From Stieleria magnilauensis (GTDB lineage Bacteria > Planctomycetota > Planctomycetia > Pirellulales > Pirellulaceae), in the NCBI GenBank assembly GCA_007753675.1, contig CP036432.1, positions 9,829,381 to 9,893,380 of the forward strand: 64,000 nucleotides of DNA, given 5' to 3'. Positions 9,205 to 16,799 of this stretch are shown piece after piece. The notes beneath the pieces are model-generated. The model was not told the origin of the DNA. It saw only the letters and a list, made by a program, of their open reading frames with translations, and searched no databases. A program made the position numbers and the translations under genes. Position 1 is the stretch's first letter. Each line of letters opens with the position of its first letter.

Positions 9205-9675
9205 ATGGCACTTGAAACCAAAACCGATTTGAACCAATCGACGATCAATAAGCTCCAGAAACTGATCCGAGCCAACATCGACTCCTACAACGGCTTTCAC
9301 GAATCGGCCGAAGAGCTGAACGATCCAAAGCTGAAGACGTTGTTCAAGCAACTCGGCGATGAGCGTTCGGCGATGGCCAGCGAACTGCAACGACTCGTTG
9401 AGTTCAACGGCGAAGAAGCGGAGGACGACGGTAGCGTCGCCGCAAAGACCCATCGCATCTGGATCAATATCCGCGGCAAGCTTAACGGCGGCGACCCCCA
9501 TGTAATTCTGATCGAGGCTGAACGTGGCGAAGACCACATCAAAGAAGCCTACGAGGAAGTGCTGAAGGAAACCGCTGGGAGCGCGATGAATGATGTCCTC
9601 ACCGCACAATACAAGAAGGTCAAGGCGGGTCATGATCGAGTCCGCGACCTTCGAGACGCGTACAAGAACAAGTAA
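9205..9675 (+). CDS. PA2169-family four-helix-bundle protein (DUF2383-like)
   Basis: A 156-residue, highly charged, all-helical protein beginning MALETKTDLNQSTINKLQKL, with the family pattern SYNGFHESAEEL, FKQLGDER and GEDHIKEAYEEVL. Members are ferritin-like four-helix bundles often induced by stress; biochemical role unknown. The start is the ATG at 9205, where homology begins; the frame stays open upstream but encodes no recognisable sequence. It is followed by other stress-type genes (DUF4112, Acg-like), although on mixed strands. Confidence 0.85.
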   Translation: MALETKTDLNQSTINKLQKLIRANIDSYNGFHESAEELNDPKLKTLFKQLGDERSAMASELQRLVEFNGEEAEDDGSVAAKTHRIWINIRGKLNGGDPHVILIEAERGEDHIKEAYEEVLKETAGSAMNDVLTAQYKKVKAGHDRVRDLRDAYKNK

Positions 9676-9728
9676 ATCTTGCTCGCATCATTCCCGCTCG
9701 GACGTGCAAAACGTCCGCAATGGCGAAT

Positions 9729-9768
9729 ACTTCCAGCTTGCGGTATCAGTCGATCGTAGGCTGGAAGT
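9729..9768. repeat. Inverted repeat between convergent genes
   Basis: ACTTCCAGC and its exact reverse complement GCTGGAAGT are separated by 22 bp. It lies between two convergent genes, so it may act as a two-way terminator, and it carries the TTCCAGCTTGCG core of the larger CCAGCTT repeat family seen at 13873, 18429 and 21955. Confidence 0.5.
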
Positions 9769-9848
9769 TTGCACCCCGAATTGATAAATGTGCATCCATT
9801 CCGAAATCGAGCGTTCCCGCCTGACTGTTCCCGCCGCACGTTGACCGC

Positions 9849-10301
9849 TTATCGCTCAACGCTGGTCGATCCAACCCTCTTCAACAAGTGGTCTTCTAGC
9901 AGACGGGCGTTCCGCAAATTAGATTTCCAAAAGACGTCGAAGACGTCACCCGCGATCGGGACGGCGCCGACGGTCAGGTCGATGACGATGTTCGCCGCCA
10001 TCCGTGCAAGACGTCGTTTGGGCATGCCAGAGCGACGTGCCTGCAGAAGGATCCAACCGCTTACCGCTGCGGTGCCGATGTCTCCGACACCGGGAATCAG
10101 CCCCAGTGCGCTGTCCAGGCCGAATCGGATCGATGTCCCCGGAATCGACATCGAGGAGTCCATCAGTTTCGCGATCCGCTGCACGCGACGAAGTGTGACC
10201 AGGTCATTCGCAGATGCGTTCTGGACCTGCGGTTTGTTCGTCGAAGGCTGCAGATCCTCTGCGTCGAGCGGTCGTAGGCCAGACAAGTCCTGGGCAGACA
10301 T
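9849..10301 (-). CDS. DUF4112 domain protein
   Basis: A 150-residue protein with the DUF4112 signature: an amphipathic lead-in (VQRIAKLMDSSMSIPGTSIR), then FGLDSALGLIPGVGDIGTAAVSG and a second hydrophobic glycine-containing segment (IDLTVGAVPIAGDVFDVFWK). It is predicted to sit in the membrane with two hairpin-like segments; function is unknown. It follows the 24-residue membrane peptide gene on the same strand, 63 bp away, so the two may share a transcript. Confidence 0.85.
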   Translation of the reverse strand: MSAQDLSGLRPLDAEDLQPSTNKPQVQNASANDLVTLRRVQRIAKLMDSSMSIPGTSIRFGLDSALGLIPGVGDIGTAAVSGWILLQARRSGMPKRRLARMAANIVIDLTVGAVPIAGDVFDVFWKSNLRNARLLEDHLLKRVGSTSVER

Positions 10302-10364
10302 TGCGAGTCTCGTTGAGGCAACGGGAGAGGGTGATCGGTTGGGTGACGGTCCACCGGACAGAAT

Positions 10365-10439
10365 TTAAACCCGCCTCGCCAAGTAAACGATCAAGAGAAC
10401 GACTAAGACAGTGCCGAGGATACCACCACCGATATACAT
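10365..10439 (-). CDS. 24-residue single-span membrane peptide
   Basis: A very short open frame encodes MYIGGGILGTVLVVLLIVYL followed by ARRV: a glycine-rich start, one uninterrupted hydrophobic span and a positively charged tail, the classic layout of a small N-out/C-in membrane peptide. A good Shine-Dalgarno (GGAAG, 6 nt before the ATG) supports translation, and a stop codon lies in frame a few codons upstream, so this is not the tail of a longer gene. It lies just upstream of the DUF4112 gene on the same strand. I recognise the general type (small glycine/hydrophobic peptides of stress regulons) but no named family. Confidence 0.65.
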   Translation of the reverse strand: MYIGGGILGTVLVVLLIVYLARRV

Positions 10440-10783
10440 AACGATCTTCCATTAAGGGGTAAGTGCGACCCACGTGAAGGATGTGAGTGCTGTTGAAACG
10501 TCCACCGCACTTGTTGTGCCAAAGCGACACAGTCGTCGGCAGCAAACCCGGGAATCGGTTCACGATGTCCCGAAAAATTCCCCTACTCGGCCCGCGGACG
10601 CTACACTGAAGTGGTTGGAAGTGATTCGATCACAGGACCAGTGGCGGTGATCGATCAAACACTCGATGACGCGCAACATGTGAGGATCGGTTCGTTCGCC
10701 ATGAAGTAGGAAAGTCTGCGCCGACGTCTGTTCGGCGATCGTCTGTTCGGCGATTTCATTCTTCTCATTCAGGCAACGACCCG
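10440..10783. other. Intergenic region without a convincing gene
   Basis: Divergent promoter region for the membrane peptide (minus) and the nitroreductase (plus). The only structure seen is a perfect tandem duplication of the 15-mer CGTCTGTTCGGCGAT at 10725-10754, 29 bp before the nitroreductase start. Open frames here have no coding character. Confidence 0.5.
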
Positions 10784-11782
10784 ATGACAACGATTGCGCC
10801 CCCCAAACCCTCTCTGACGCTTTCCGACCGCCTACTCAAGATGGTGGGTCATGCGGTCATGGCCCCCTCGGGCCACAACACCCAGCCATGGCTGTTCCGT
10901 TTGAAGCCGGGCCAAGTGGAGTTGTTGGCTGATGTAAGTCGGGCGTGCCCCGTGGTCGATCCTTGCAATCGCGAGCTGACGATCAGTTGCGGAGCAGCGT
11001 TATTCCACTTGAAGCTGGCGATCCACTGCGATTCCCTCGCCACCATGGTACGAATCCTTCCGCCCGGCAATGAAGAAAACGTCATCGCTCGTGTGATGGT
11101 CGCCGGACCCTATGCGCCAAGTGATGACGAACAGCAACTCTTCGAAGCGATCCCCGATCGACGCACCAACCGGTTCCCCTTTACCAAGCAAGACGTCGAT
11201 CCACAGTTGCAAACCGAATGGATCAATGACGCGAAGAGCGAAGGTGCATGGATCCACTTGATTCACTCCGATCGGGAAAAGCACGCACTTGCCGATTTGA
11301 TCAGCGAGGGTGATCGCGAGCAGGCGAGCGACAAGCGTTTTCGACACGAGCTTGCCAAATGGATCCATTCCAACACCAGCTCGCGACGCGACGGCATCCC
11401 TGGCTATTCGCAAGGCATCGGTGATTTCGCGTCACACTTCGGATGGCTGGCCGTCCGCACGTTCGACTGGGGCGACGGCCAAGCCGCCAAAGACCGACAA
11501 CTCGCCGAAGGATCACCGCTGTTGGCCGTCATCGGGACCAACGGAGACACGCCGGCGGATTGGATTGCGTGCGGCCAGGCACTTGCCAAGATCTTACTGC
11601 GGGGTGCGGCCTGGTCGGTCGACGCTTCGTACCTGAATCAACCGATCGAGATCCCCAGGTTGCGCACCAAGCTGTCCAAATTGATCGGCGCCAACGGCTA
11701 CCCTCAGATCCTGCTTCGCCTGGGTCACGGCAGGGAAGTCAAACCGACACCGAGGCGGAATGTTGATGAGGTGATCATCTGA
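10784..11782 (+). CDS. Acg-like FMN-binding nitroreductase
   Basis: A 332-residue protein of the Acg/Rv3131 branch of nitroreductases: N-terminal AVMAPSGHNTQPWLF (flavin-site block, about residues 25-39), FEAIPDRRTNRFPF in the middle and a C-terminal half with GWLAVRTFDWGDG and YPQILLRLGHG. In mycobacteria such proteins are dormancy-induced and may sequester FMN rather than act as classical nitroreductases. The cluster with four-helix and DUF4112 proteins suggests a stress role here too. The ATG at 10784 is the natural start. Confidence 0.87.
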   Translation: MTTIAPPKPSLTLSDRLLKMVGHAVMAPSGHNTQPWLFRLKPGQVELLADVSRACPVVDPCNRELTISCGAALFHLKLAIHCDSLATMVRILPPGNEENVIARVMVAGPYAPSDDEQQLFEAIPDRRTNRFPFTKQDVDPQLQTEWINDAKSEGAWIHLIHSDREKHALADLISEGDREQASDKRFRHELAKWIHSNTSSRRDGIPGYSQGIGDFASHFGWLAVRTFDWGDGQAAKDRQLAEGSPLLAVIGTNGDTPADWIACGQALAKILLRGAAWSVDASYLNQPIEIPRLRTKLSKLIGANGYPQILLRLGHGREVKPTPRRNVDEVII

Positions 11783-12288
11783 CCGGCAACACCGCACGCT
11801 TCACCCTCCTGGACGATTTGTCGATCGAGCCAACGCGTTGTTGGCCACTTGGCACGGGCCGACGTGTTGGTGCCGCGGCTTCAGCCCAAGACCGCTAAGT
11901 GAACCGTCGTTTCCTCGCGTTTGGGCCCGTAGGCTCGCGCCAAACGGCTGATATTCGTTTGATATCAGCCGGTTCGCGCCAGCGCCCGGGCACCTCAGCT
12001 TGTCTTCACTCCGTGGTATCGGCCGAAAGGCGTACACCAACGCTTTCTGAATCCCGTGTTACCCGATGCCCGAGCGGCAGGATTTGGGGGCCAATTGCCG
12101 GGCCAGCCAACCAGCCGGGATTTGACTTTGCGATCCCGACGAAAGACACTACCGACTCCGAGGGTGCCTCACCGGACCGATCCACCTGCCCAATGCTCAT
12201 CGCCCGACCCGTTCACTCAAGCGTATTCAACATGCCTCTGTCTCTTGCCCCGATGTCAACCAGCTATCGCCGGTCAACGCCGAGTCCC
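11783..12288. other. Intergenic region with a dispersed structured repeat
   Basis: No gene supported; open frames across the region lead into the sulfatase but lack signal or domain character. It holds a 30-bp block (11923-11952) repeated exactly at 55426-55455, followed by a hairpin. Confidence 0.55.
11946..11970. repeat. Hairpin of dispersed repeat, copy 1
   Basis: GGCTGATAT-TCGTTTG-ATATCAGCC: perfect 9-bp stem with a 7-nt loop, at the end of the 30-bp block that recurs at 55426. The second copy keeps the stem with a compensatory base-pair change. Confidence 0.65.
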
Positions 12289-13851
12289 ATGCGATCCAGG
12301 ATCGCAACACTGGTACTGGCAGTGGTCGCGTCATTGACCGCGTTTCCCAATGCCAGATCACTCCGAGCCGCCTCGAGCGACCGCCCCAACATCATCTTCA
12401 TTCTTGCCGATGACCAGGGTTTCGGTGACGTCGGTGCGCTCAATCCGGAGTCCAAGATCCCGACGCCGAACATCGATCGGATTGCCGCCGAAGGCATGAT
12501 CTTTGGTGACGCCCACACCTCGTCGTCGGTCTGCACGCCGACGCGATACAGCGTCCTGACGGGCCGGTATCACTGGCGAACCCATTTGCAAAAAGGCGTC
12601 CTGGGCGGGTTTTCGCCGCCGCTGATTTCGCCGGGCCGATTGACGATCGCGTCGATGCTGAAAAGCCAAGGCTACAAGACAGCCGGCATCGGGAAATGGC
12701 ACCTCGGCTGGGACTGGCCGCTCAAGGGTGACGGTACGGCCGATGACGGTGGCGACTTTTCCAAACCCTACGCCAAGGGCTGGGACGTCGACTACGAAGG
12801 CGAAATCAAAAACGGCCCCAACGACCTCGGCTTTGATTATTTCTACGGCATCAGCGCCTCACTCGACATGCCCCCGTATGTCTTTGTCCGCAATCGCGTC
12901 CCGACCGAAAAGGCGACCGTCGAAAAAGCGTTCAACCGCAAAGGCCCCGCCGGTGCCAACTTCGAAGCCGTCGACGTGCTGCCGACGTTCACCGAAGAAA
13001 CGGTTCGCTTCATTGACGAGAACGCGGACTCGGAACAACCGTTCTTCATCTACCTTCCGCTCAACGCACCGCACACGCCGATCGTGCCAACCGACCAGTG
13101 GCGCGGCAAGAGCGGCATCAACGTCTATGGCGACTTCACGATGCAAGTCGACGCCACGGTCGGACAAGTCCTCGAGGCGCTCGACAGAAACAACATCGCC
13201 GACGAAACCCTGATCGTCTTCACGACCGACAACGGGTGTTCGCCGGCGGCAAAAATCAACGAGCTCGAAGCGGCCGGACACGACCAGAATTACATCTATC
13301 GCGGACACAAAGCCGACATCTATGAAGGCGGCCATCGCGTTCCGTTCGTCGTCCGCTGGCCCGGCAAAGTCGAACCGGGGTCGCGCACCGAACACCTGAT
13401 CGGACAGATCGATTTCCTGGCCACCGCGGCGGACATCACCGGCGCGACGATTCCCTCCGACGGCGCCGAAGACAGCGTGTCGTTCCTGCCCACCCTGCTC
13501 GGCCAGGCCCAGCAACCGCCGCGACAATCGATCATCTCACAATCCATCGGCGGCCAGTTCGCCATCCGCGACGGCGATTGGAAACTTTGCCTGTGCCCCG
13601 GCTCGGGCGGTTGGAGCAGCCCGCGACCGGGCCGCCATGACATGTCCGACATGCCGCCGATGCAACTCTACGACCTGGCCAGTGACCCCGGCGAAGAAAA
13701 CAACCTGATCGCCGAACATCCCGATCGGGTGAAAAAGATGAAGGCGATGCTGCGCAAGGCGATCGACGACGGCCGCACCACACCCGGCAAAAAGCTGAGC
13801 AATGACGCCGAGATCGTGATGGTCAAACCGCTACCCAAGTCGAAGCGATAG
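12289..13851 (+). CDS. Secreted arylsulfatase
   Basis: About 520 residues from the ATG at 12289, where a clean signal peptide begins (MRSRIATLVLAVVASLTAFP). The type I sulfatase core follows: metal-binding IIFILADDQGFGDVG (D41, D42), the formylglycine motif C82-T-P-T-R, GIGKWHLGWDW, the second metal block TDNGCSP and a C-terminal YDLASDPGEENNL. Cys82 must be converted to formylglycine by a sulfatase-maturing enzyme not encoded here. Hydrolyses sulfate esters, probably of algal polysaccharide. In-frame ATGs at 12232 and 12253 are possible alternative starts. Confidence 0.93.
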   Translation: MRSRIATLVLAVVASLTAFPNARSLRAASSDRPNIIFILADDQGFGDVGALNPESKIPTPNIDRIAAEGMIFGDAHTSSSVCTPTRYSVLTGRYHWRTHLQKGVLGGFSPPLISPGRLTIASMLKSQGYKTAGIGKWHLGWDWPLKGDGTADDGGDFSKPYAKGWDVDYEGEIKNGPNDLGFDYFYGISASLDMPPYVFVRNRVPTEKATVEKAFNRKGPAGANFEAVDVLPTFTEETVRFIDENADSEQPFFIYLPLNAPHTPIVPTDQWRGKSGINVYGDFTMQVDATVGQVLEALDRNNIADETLIVFTTDNGCSPAAKINELEAAGHDQNYIYRGHKADIYEGGHRVPFVVRWPGKVEPGSRTEHLIGQIDFLATAADITGATIPSDGAEDSVSFLPTLLGQAQQPPRQSIISQSIGGQFAIRDGDWKLCLCPGSGGWSSPRPGRHDMSDMPPMQLYDLASDPGEENNLIAEHPDRVKKMKAMLRKAIDDGRTTPGKKLSNDAEIVMVKPLPKSKR

Positions 13852-13872
13852 CGGGGTCGGCTCGTGGGTGAC

Positions 13873-13923
13873 GCAAGCTGGAAGCGCACGCCACTTTTGC
13901 AAGCTGGAAGCTTACGCCACTTG
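13873..13923. repeat. CCAGCTT-family repeat, two copies
   Basis: Two tandem copies (starting at 13873 and 13899) of GCAAGCTGGAAGC followed by ACGCCACTT, the reverse complement of the block found at 18429 and 21955. The core AAGCT-TCC-AGCTT is a small palindrome. The second copy contains the TAA stop codon of rtcA and encodes its last residues. Confidence 0.75.
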
Positions 13924-14970
13924 GGGTCGAAACCGGACGATCACGTCGTTGTCTTCCTGCACATCGATTTCGATCGGCAGGAAGACTTTCAGGACGGCGA
14001 GGTGCGTTTGGCTGTGCATCGAAAGCGGTCCGCTGCGGAAGGCGCTGGTGTGACCTTGCGCCGCGGCCAGTCCCATCGGCATCATCAACTGATCGGCCAG
14101 GTATTCGCCGACCGGAACACGTCTGCCGAGATGCGCGCGAACCTGCTTGAGCAACGAACGGGCGACCCGCTCCGCCTTGACACCCACCTTGCCGTGCGCG
14201 ATGAACAATTCCGTCACGGATGCTCTCTCGATTTCGATCATCACGACATTGCCCGGTCCGATCGGCTCGTCGACTTCCATGACTTCGTAGCGGGCGTTTT
14301 CCCAATTCGACTTGCGACGGATCGTGTCACACTGACGCTCGGCGATACCACGCGGCAACTTGCTGACGATCGCAGTCACCTTGGACGTAAAGGTCGGTTC
14401 GCAATCGAGTAATTCGAAACCGGACCATGACGCCTGCGGTTGGACCTGGAGTCGAATCTCGCCGCCGCCGGCCGGGTAGAAGCCATGCCGAGTGAGCGAG
14501 ACGTCGACACGTGGTCCCGCTTTGGCTAACTGTGGCAGGAAACAACGTTGCAGAAAATCGGTCGGCGGAGCCCACGGATTGTGGGTTCCCCCGGTCAATG
14601 TGACGGTGGACGGCTCGCCGGCGGAGGCGAGCGCCGGCAAGAGGGTTTGCGCGACCAACGACGTGCTGCCGGCCGTACCGACTGCGAACCGAAAGTCACC
14701 GCCACGGAGGGTTCCGGGCGTGAATTCCAAGACGGAGGACCGGAGTTGGTCACCGCTGACCGCCGCGCCGCTGACTTCGGCCGCGGCGCGGACCGCGGTC
14801 AGGTGTTGGCGCAGCAGCCCCGGCTGTTTGCGGCCGGCGCGGATGTTTTCCAATCGGATCGGCGTCCCGGTGACGGCCGACAGCGCCAGCGACGAACGGA
14901 TGATCTGGCCGCCGCCCTCGCCTTGGGCGCCGTCGATGGTGATGCGAGATTGGGTAGGTGATGGAGTCAT
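13912..14970 (-). CDS. rtcA: RNA 3'-terminal phosphate cyclase
   Basis: A 352-residue RtcA. It converts RNA 3'-phosphate to 2',3'-cyclic phosphate using ATP via an adenylylated histidine. Seen: GAQGEGGGQIIRSSLALS at the N terminus, the RAGRKQPGLLRQHL block, GGTHNPWAPPTDFLQ, VGEYLADQLMMPMGLA and the active-site histidine H319 in SMHSQTHLAVLK. It lies downstream of rtcB on the same strand, after a 136-bp spacer carrying a dispersed 29-bp repeat. The final residues and stop codon come from a repeat of the CCAGCTT family, suggesting the 3' end was remodelled by repeat insertion. Confidence 0.95.
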   Translation of the reverse strand: MTPSPTQSRITIDGAQGEGGGQIIRSSLALSAVTGTPIRLENIRAGRKQPGLLRQHLTAVRAAAEVSGAAVSGDQLRSSVLEFTPGTLRGGDFRFAVGTAGSTSLVAQTLLPALASAGEPSTVTLTGGTHNPWAPPTDFLQRCFLPQLAKAGPRVDVSLTRHGFYPAGGGEIRLQVQPQASWSGFELLDCEPTFTSKVTAIVSKLPRGIAERQCDTIRRKSNWENARYEVMEVDEPIGPGNVVMIEIERASVTELFIAHGKVGVKAERVARSLLKQVRAHLGRRVPVGEYLADQLMMPMGLAAAQGHTSAFRSGPLSMHSQTHLAVLKVFLPIEIDVQEDNDVIVRFRPQVA

Positions 14971-15062
14971 GTTTTCTATTTCGGGGACGTGACGTCAACC
15001 AGCAACGTGTCATGTTCGGTGGTTCATCACGCGCCGCTCGCTAACGCGTCCCGCTGGCACTA

Positions 15063-15091
15063 CCAGCACGTGGCGTCAGCCAGTGGCGCGT
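15063..15091. repeat. 29-bp dispersed repeat in the rtcB-rtcA spacer
   Basis: The 29-bp block starting CCAGCACGTGGCGTCAGCCA recurs exactly at 46960-46988, upstream of the GH2-sulfatase fusion. In both places a related GCTCGCT...CCCGCTGGCA segment lies close by. Confidence 0.7.
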
Positions 15092-15106
15092 CATGACCGT
15101 TCTTTG

Positions 15107-16612
15107 TCAGTCATCCGCCTTACTAGCGTCCTTGATCACAAAGCGAGCCTTCAATCGCGCGACCTCGCTGGCCAAGCCCGCTTGCTTGACGCTGCTAAGC
15201 ACTTCGTTGAAATCCTTGTACGCCGCCGGCGCTTCATCCTTGGGATAGAAGCGGCAGTTGCTCAGGATATCGTGATCCTCCAACTCCGAATCGATCGTCG
15301 ATTGATCCAGCGTTCGCTTGGCTTGCTTACGTCCCAAGATCCGTCCGGCTCCGTGGTTGACGCTGTAACACGACTTCTCGGCTCCCTCGTCAGCCACCAT
15401 CACCGCCGATCCGTCGCGGGGATTTCCCGGCAGCAAGATCGGATGCCCCGACTCGGCAAACGGAGTTCCCGCCAACGCATGATGCCCACCGGGAAACGCC
15501 CGTGTGGCTCCCTTGCGGTGAACCCACGATGGAACGTTGTCGATGATCTCCTTTCGCGCGATGTTGTGGCTGATGAAGTACACCAGGTCACCGGTCGTTC
15601 CCGGAATCACTTCCTGGAACGCTTCCAGTACGAGGGCATTGATCAACAAATGGTTCACGGTGGCGAAGTTCGCTCCGAGCGCCATGTCGTCCAAGTAGCC
15701 GTCAGCTTCGTCGCTTCCCAGCGGAGCGTAAACCAACTGTCGGTCACCGGCAGGCAACGGAATGCTCCAGCGACTGAACTTCTCTTGCAGCGTCTTGAAC
15801 TGACCCGAAGCCAGGTTGTGACCGAATCCCCGAGACCCGCAATGCGACAGGAATGCAACCTTTCCGTCCCGCAGCCCGAAGGTTTCGGCAACTTGCTTCG
15901 ACCGATCGTCCGCACCGACTTCAACGACTTCGCATTCCCCGAAATGGTTTCCGCCACCATAAGAACCGAGCTGAGTCATCTTTTCGGCAAAGTTCGTCAT
16001 GTGCCGCTGGGTCAGCAACCAATCCAATCGCGACGCCAACGCCTCTTGCGTGTCATCGTGGCCGACGTGAAACGAATCTTCGCAGCGGTCGGCCCATCGG
16101 ATTGGGATGCCCAGTTGCTCACAAACGGCTTCGCTGGCGCCTTCGATCACCGCCTTCATGCCCAGCGATCGATTCACGCGTCGTCCATTGGAAACACTGC
16201 GCTGCCCCTTTCCGGCACCGGTAGGCGTCCGCTTGCAGATCGCCGCGATCAGCGCTCGACGGACCGTTCGATCTTCGATTGCCTCGGCCGGAACATCCAA
16301 CTGCAGCAAACTCATCGAGCACTTGATGTCGACGCCGACGGGTCCGGGATAAATGTGCGACGGCGAAACCATCACGCAGCCGACCGGGGCACCATAACCG
16401 CAGTGTGCATCGGGATTGAGGACCAGGTCCGTCACTCCCGGCGCGGTGCGGGAATTGATCGCTTGCTGAATGCACAACTCGTCAAAGGTCTCGCGGATCG
16501 ATGCGGTTCCGATCACCCGGATCGGCGACGTCGTTTCGGTCGGCAGGATCGCGGTCGCTTCGCCGGTTGCGATCATGGGCACGGTCGATCGGGGGTGGGA
16601 CATGGTCGTCAT
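15107..16612 (-). CDS. rtcB: RNA-splicing ligase RtcB
   Basis: A 501-residue GTP- and Mn-dependent ligase joining RNA 2',3'-cyclic phosphate or 3'-phosphate ends to 5'-OH ends. All active-site blocks are present: DAHCGYGAP (D68, H70), GVDIKC (D95, C98), GGGNHF (N222, H223), SHCGSRGFGH (H257), SHNIARKE (H349) and VNHGAGR, with H420 the guanylylated histidine. It is longer than the E. coli enzyme (408) and nearer to archaeal-length forms. AAGGA lies 6 nt before the ATG. It is transcribed away from rtcR and preceded by a sigma-54-type promoter, so it is probably silent until RtcR is triggered. Confidence 0.96.
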   Translation of the reverse strand: MTTMSHPRSTVPMIATGEATAILPTETTSPIRVIGTASIRETFDELCIQQAINSRTAPGVTDLVLNPDAHCGYGAPVGCVMVSPSHIYPGPVGVDIKCSMSLLQLDVPAEAIEDRTVRRALIAAICKRTPTGAGKGQRSVSNGRRVNRSLGMKAVIEGASEAVCEQLGIPIRWADRCEDSFHVGHDDTQEALASRLDWLLTQRHMTNFAEKMTQLGSYGGGNHFGECEVVEVGADDRSKQVAETFGLRDGKVAFLSHCGSRGFGHNLASGQFKTLQEKFSRWSIPLPAGDRQLVYAPLGSDEADGYLDDMALGANFATVNHLLINALVLEAFQEVIPGTTGDLVYFISHNIARKEIIDNVPSWVHRKGATRAFPGGHHALAGTPFAESGHPILLPGNPRDGSAVMVADEGAEKSCYSVNHGAGRILGRKQAKRTLDQSTIDSELEDHDILSNCRFYPKDEAPAAYKDFNEVLSSVKQAGLASEVARLKARFVIKDASKADD

Positions 16613-16661
16613 GATGATTCCTTGCGTGGGTGAATTCGTTTCGTGGCTGCCAAAAACGAAA

Positions 16662-16677
16662 AGCGAATGCCGTGCCG
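16662..16677 (-). promoter_or_regulatory. Sigma-54 (-24/-12) promoter of rtcBA
   Basis: On the minus strand CGGCACGGCATTCGCT matches the sigma-54 consensus TGGCACGNNNNTTGCW at all but two defined positions, with the invariant GG and GC at the correct 12-bp spacing. Transcription would start near 16651, about 40 nt before the rtcB ATG. An adjacent RtcR gene, an obligate sigma-54 activator, agrees with it. Confidence 0.8.
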
Positions 16678-16786
16678 AAACCTGCAGAAAACACGCAAGT
16701 CATTCCCACTAAACGCTTTACGTGAAATCCTAAAATCTAACCACGCACGACCGCTGGCTGAATAACGATCTTTCTATCGCGTGTTC

Positions 16787-16792
16787 TATAAT
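16787..16792 (+). promoter_or_regulatory. -10 element of a probable leaderless rtcR promoter
   Basis: A perfect TATAAT lies only 7 nt before the rtcR ATG, which puts the expected transcription start on or next to the A of the start codon. There is no Shine-Dalgarno sequence, which fits a leaderless mRNA. No good -35 box is visible. Confidence 0.5.
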
Positions 16793-16799
16793 TTTGTCT

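Noticed and set aside
8533..9675. A 380-codon frame that would extend the four-helix protein far upstream
   Set aside because: The upstream part overlaps the GH16 gene in another frame and shows no homology; real coding starts at 9205.
10560..10790. A 76-codon minus-strand frame before the nitroreductase
   Set aside because: It overlaps the start of the divergent gene, contains a simple tandem repeat and shows no family resemblance.
15083..16633. A 516-codon frame antisense to rtcB
   Set aside because: rtcB has every active-site motif; the antisense translation is arginine/histidine-rich noise.
16794..16799. TTG start two codons upstream for rtcR
   Set aside because: The ATG at 16800 fits the family and the predicted transcription start; the TTG would lie upstream of the mRNA 5' end.
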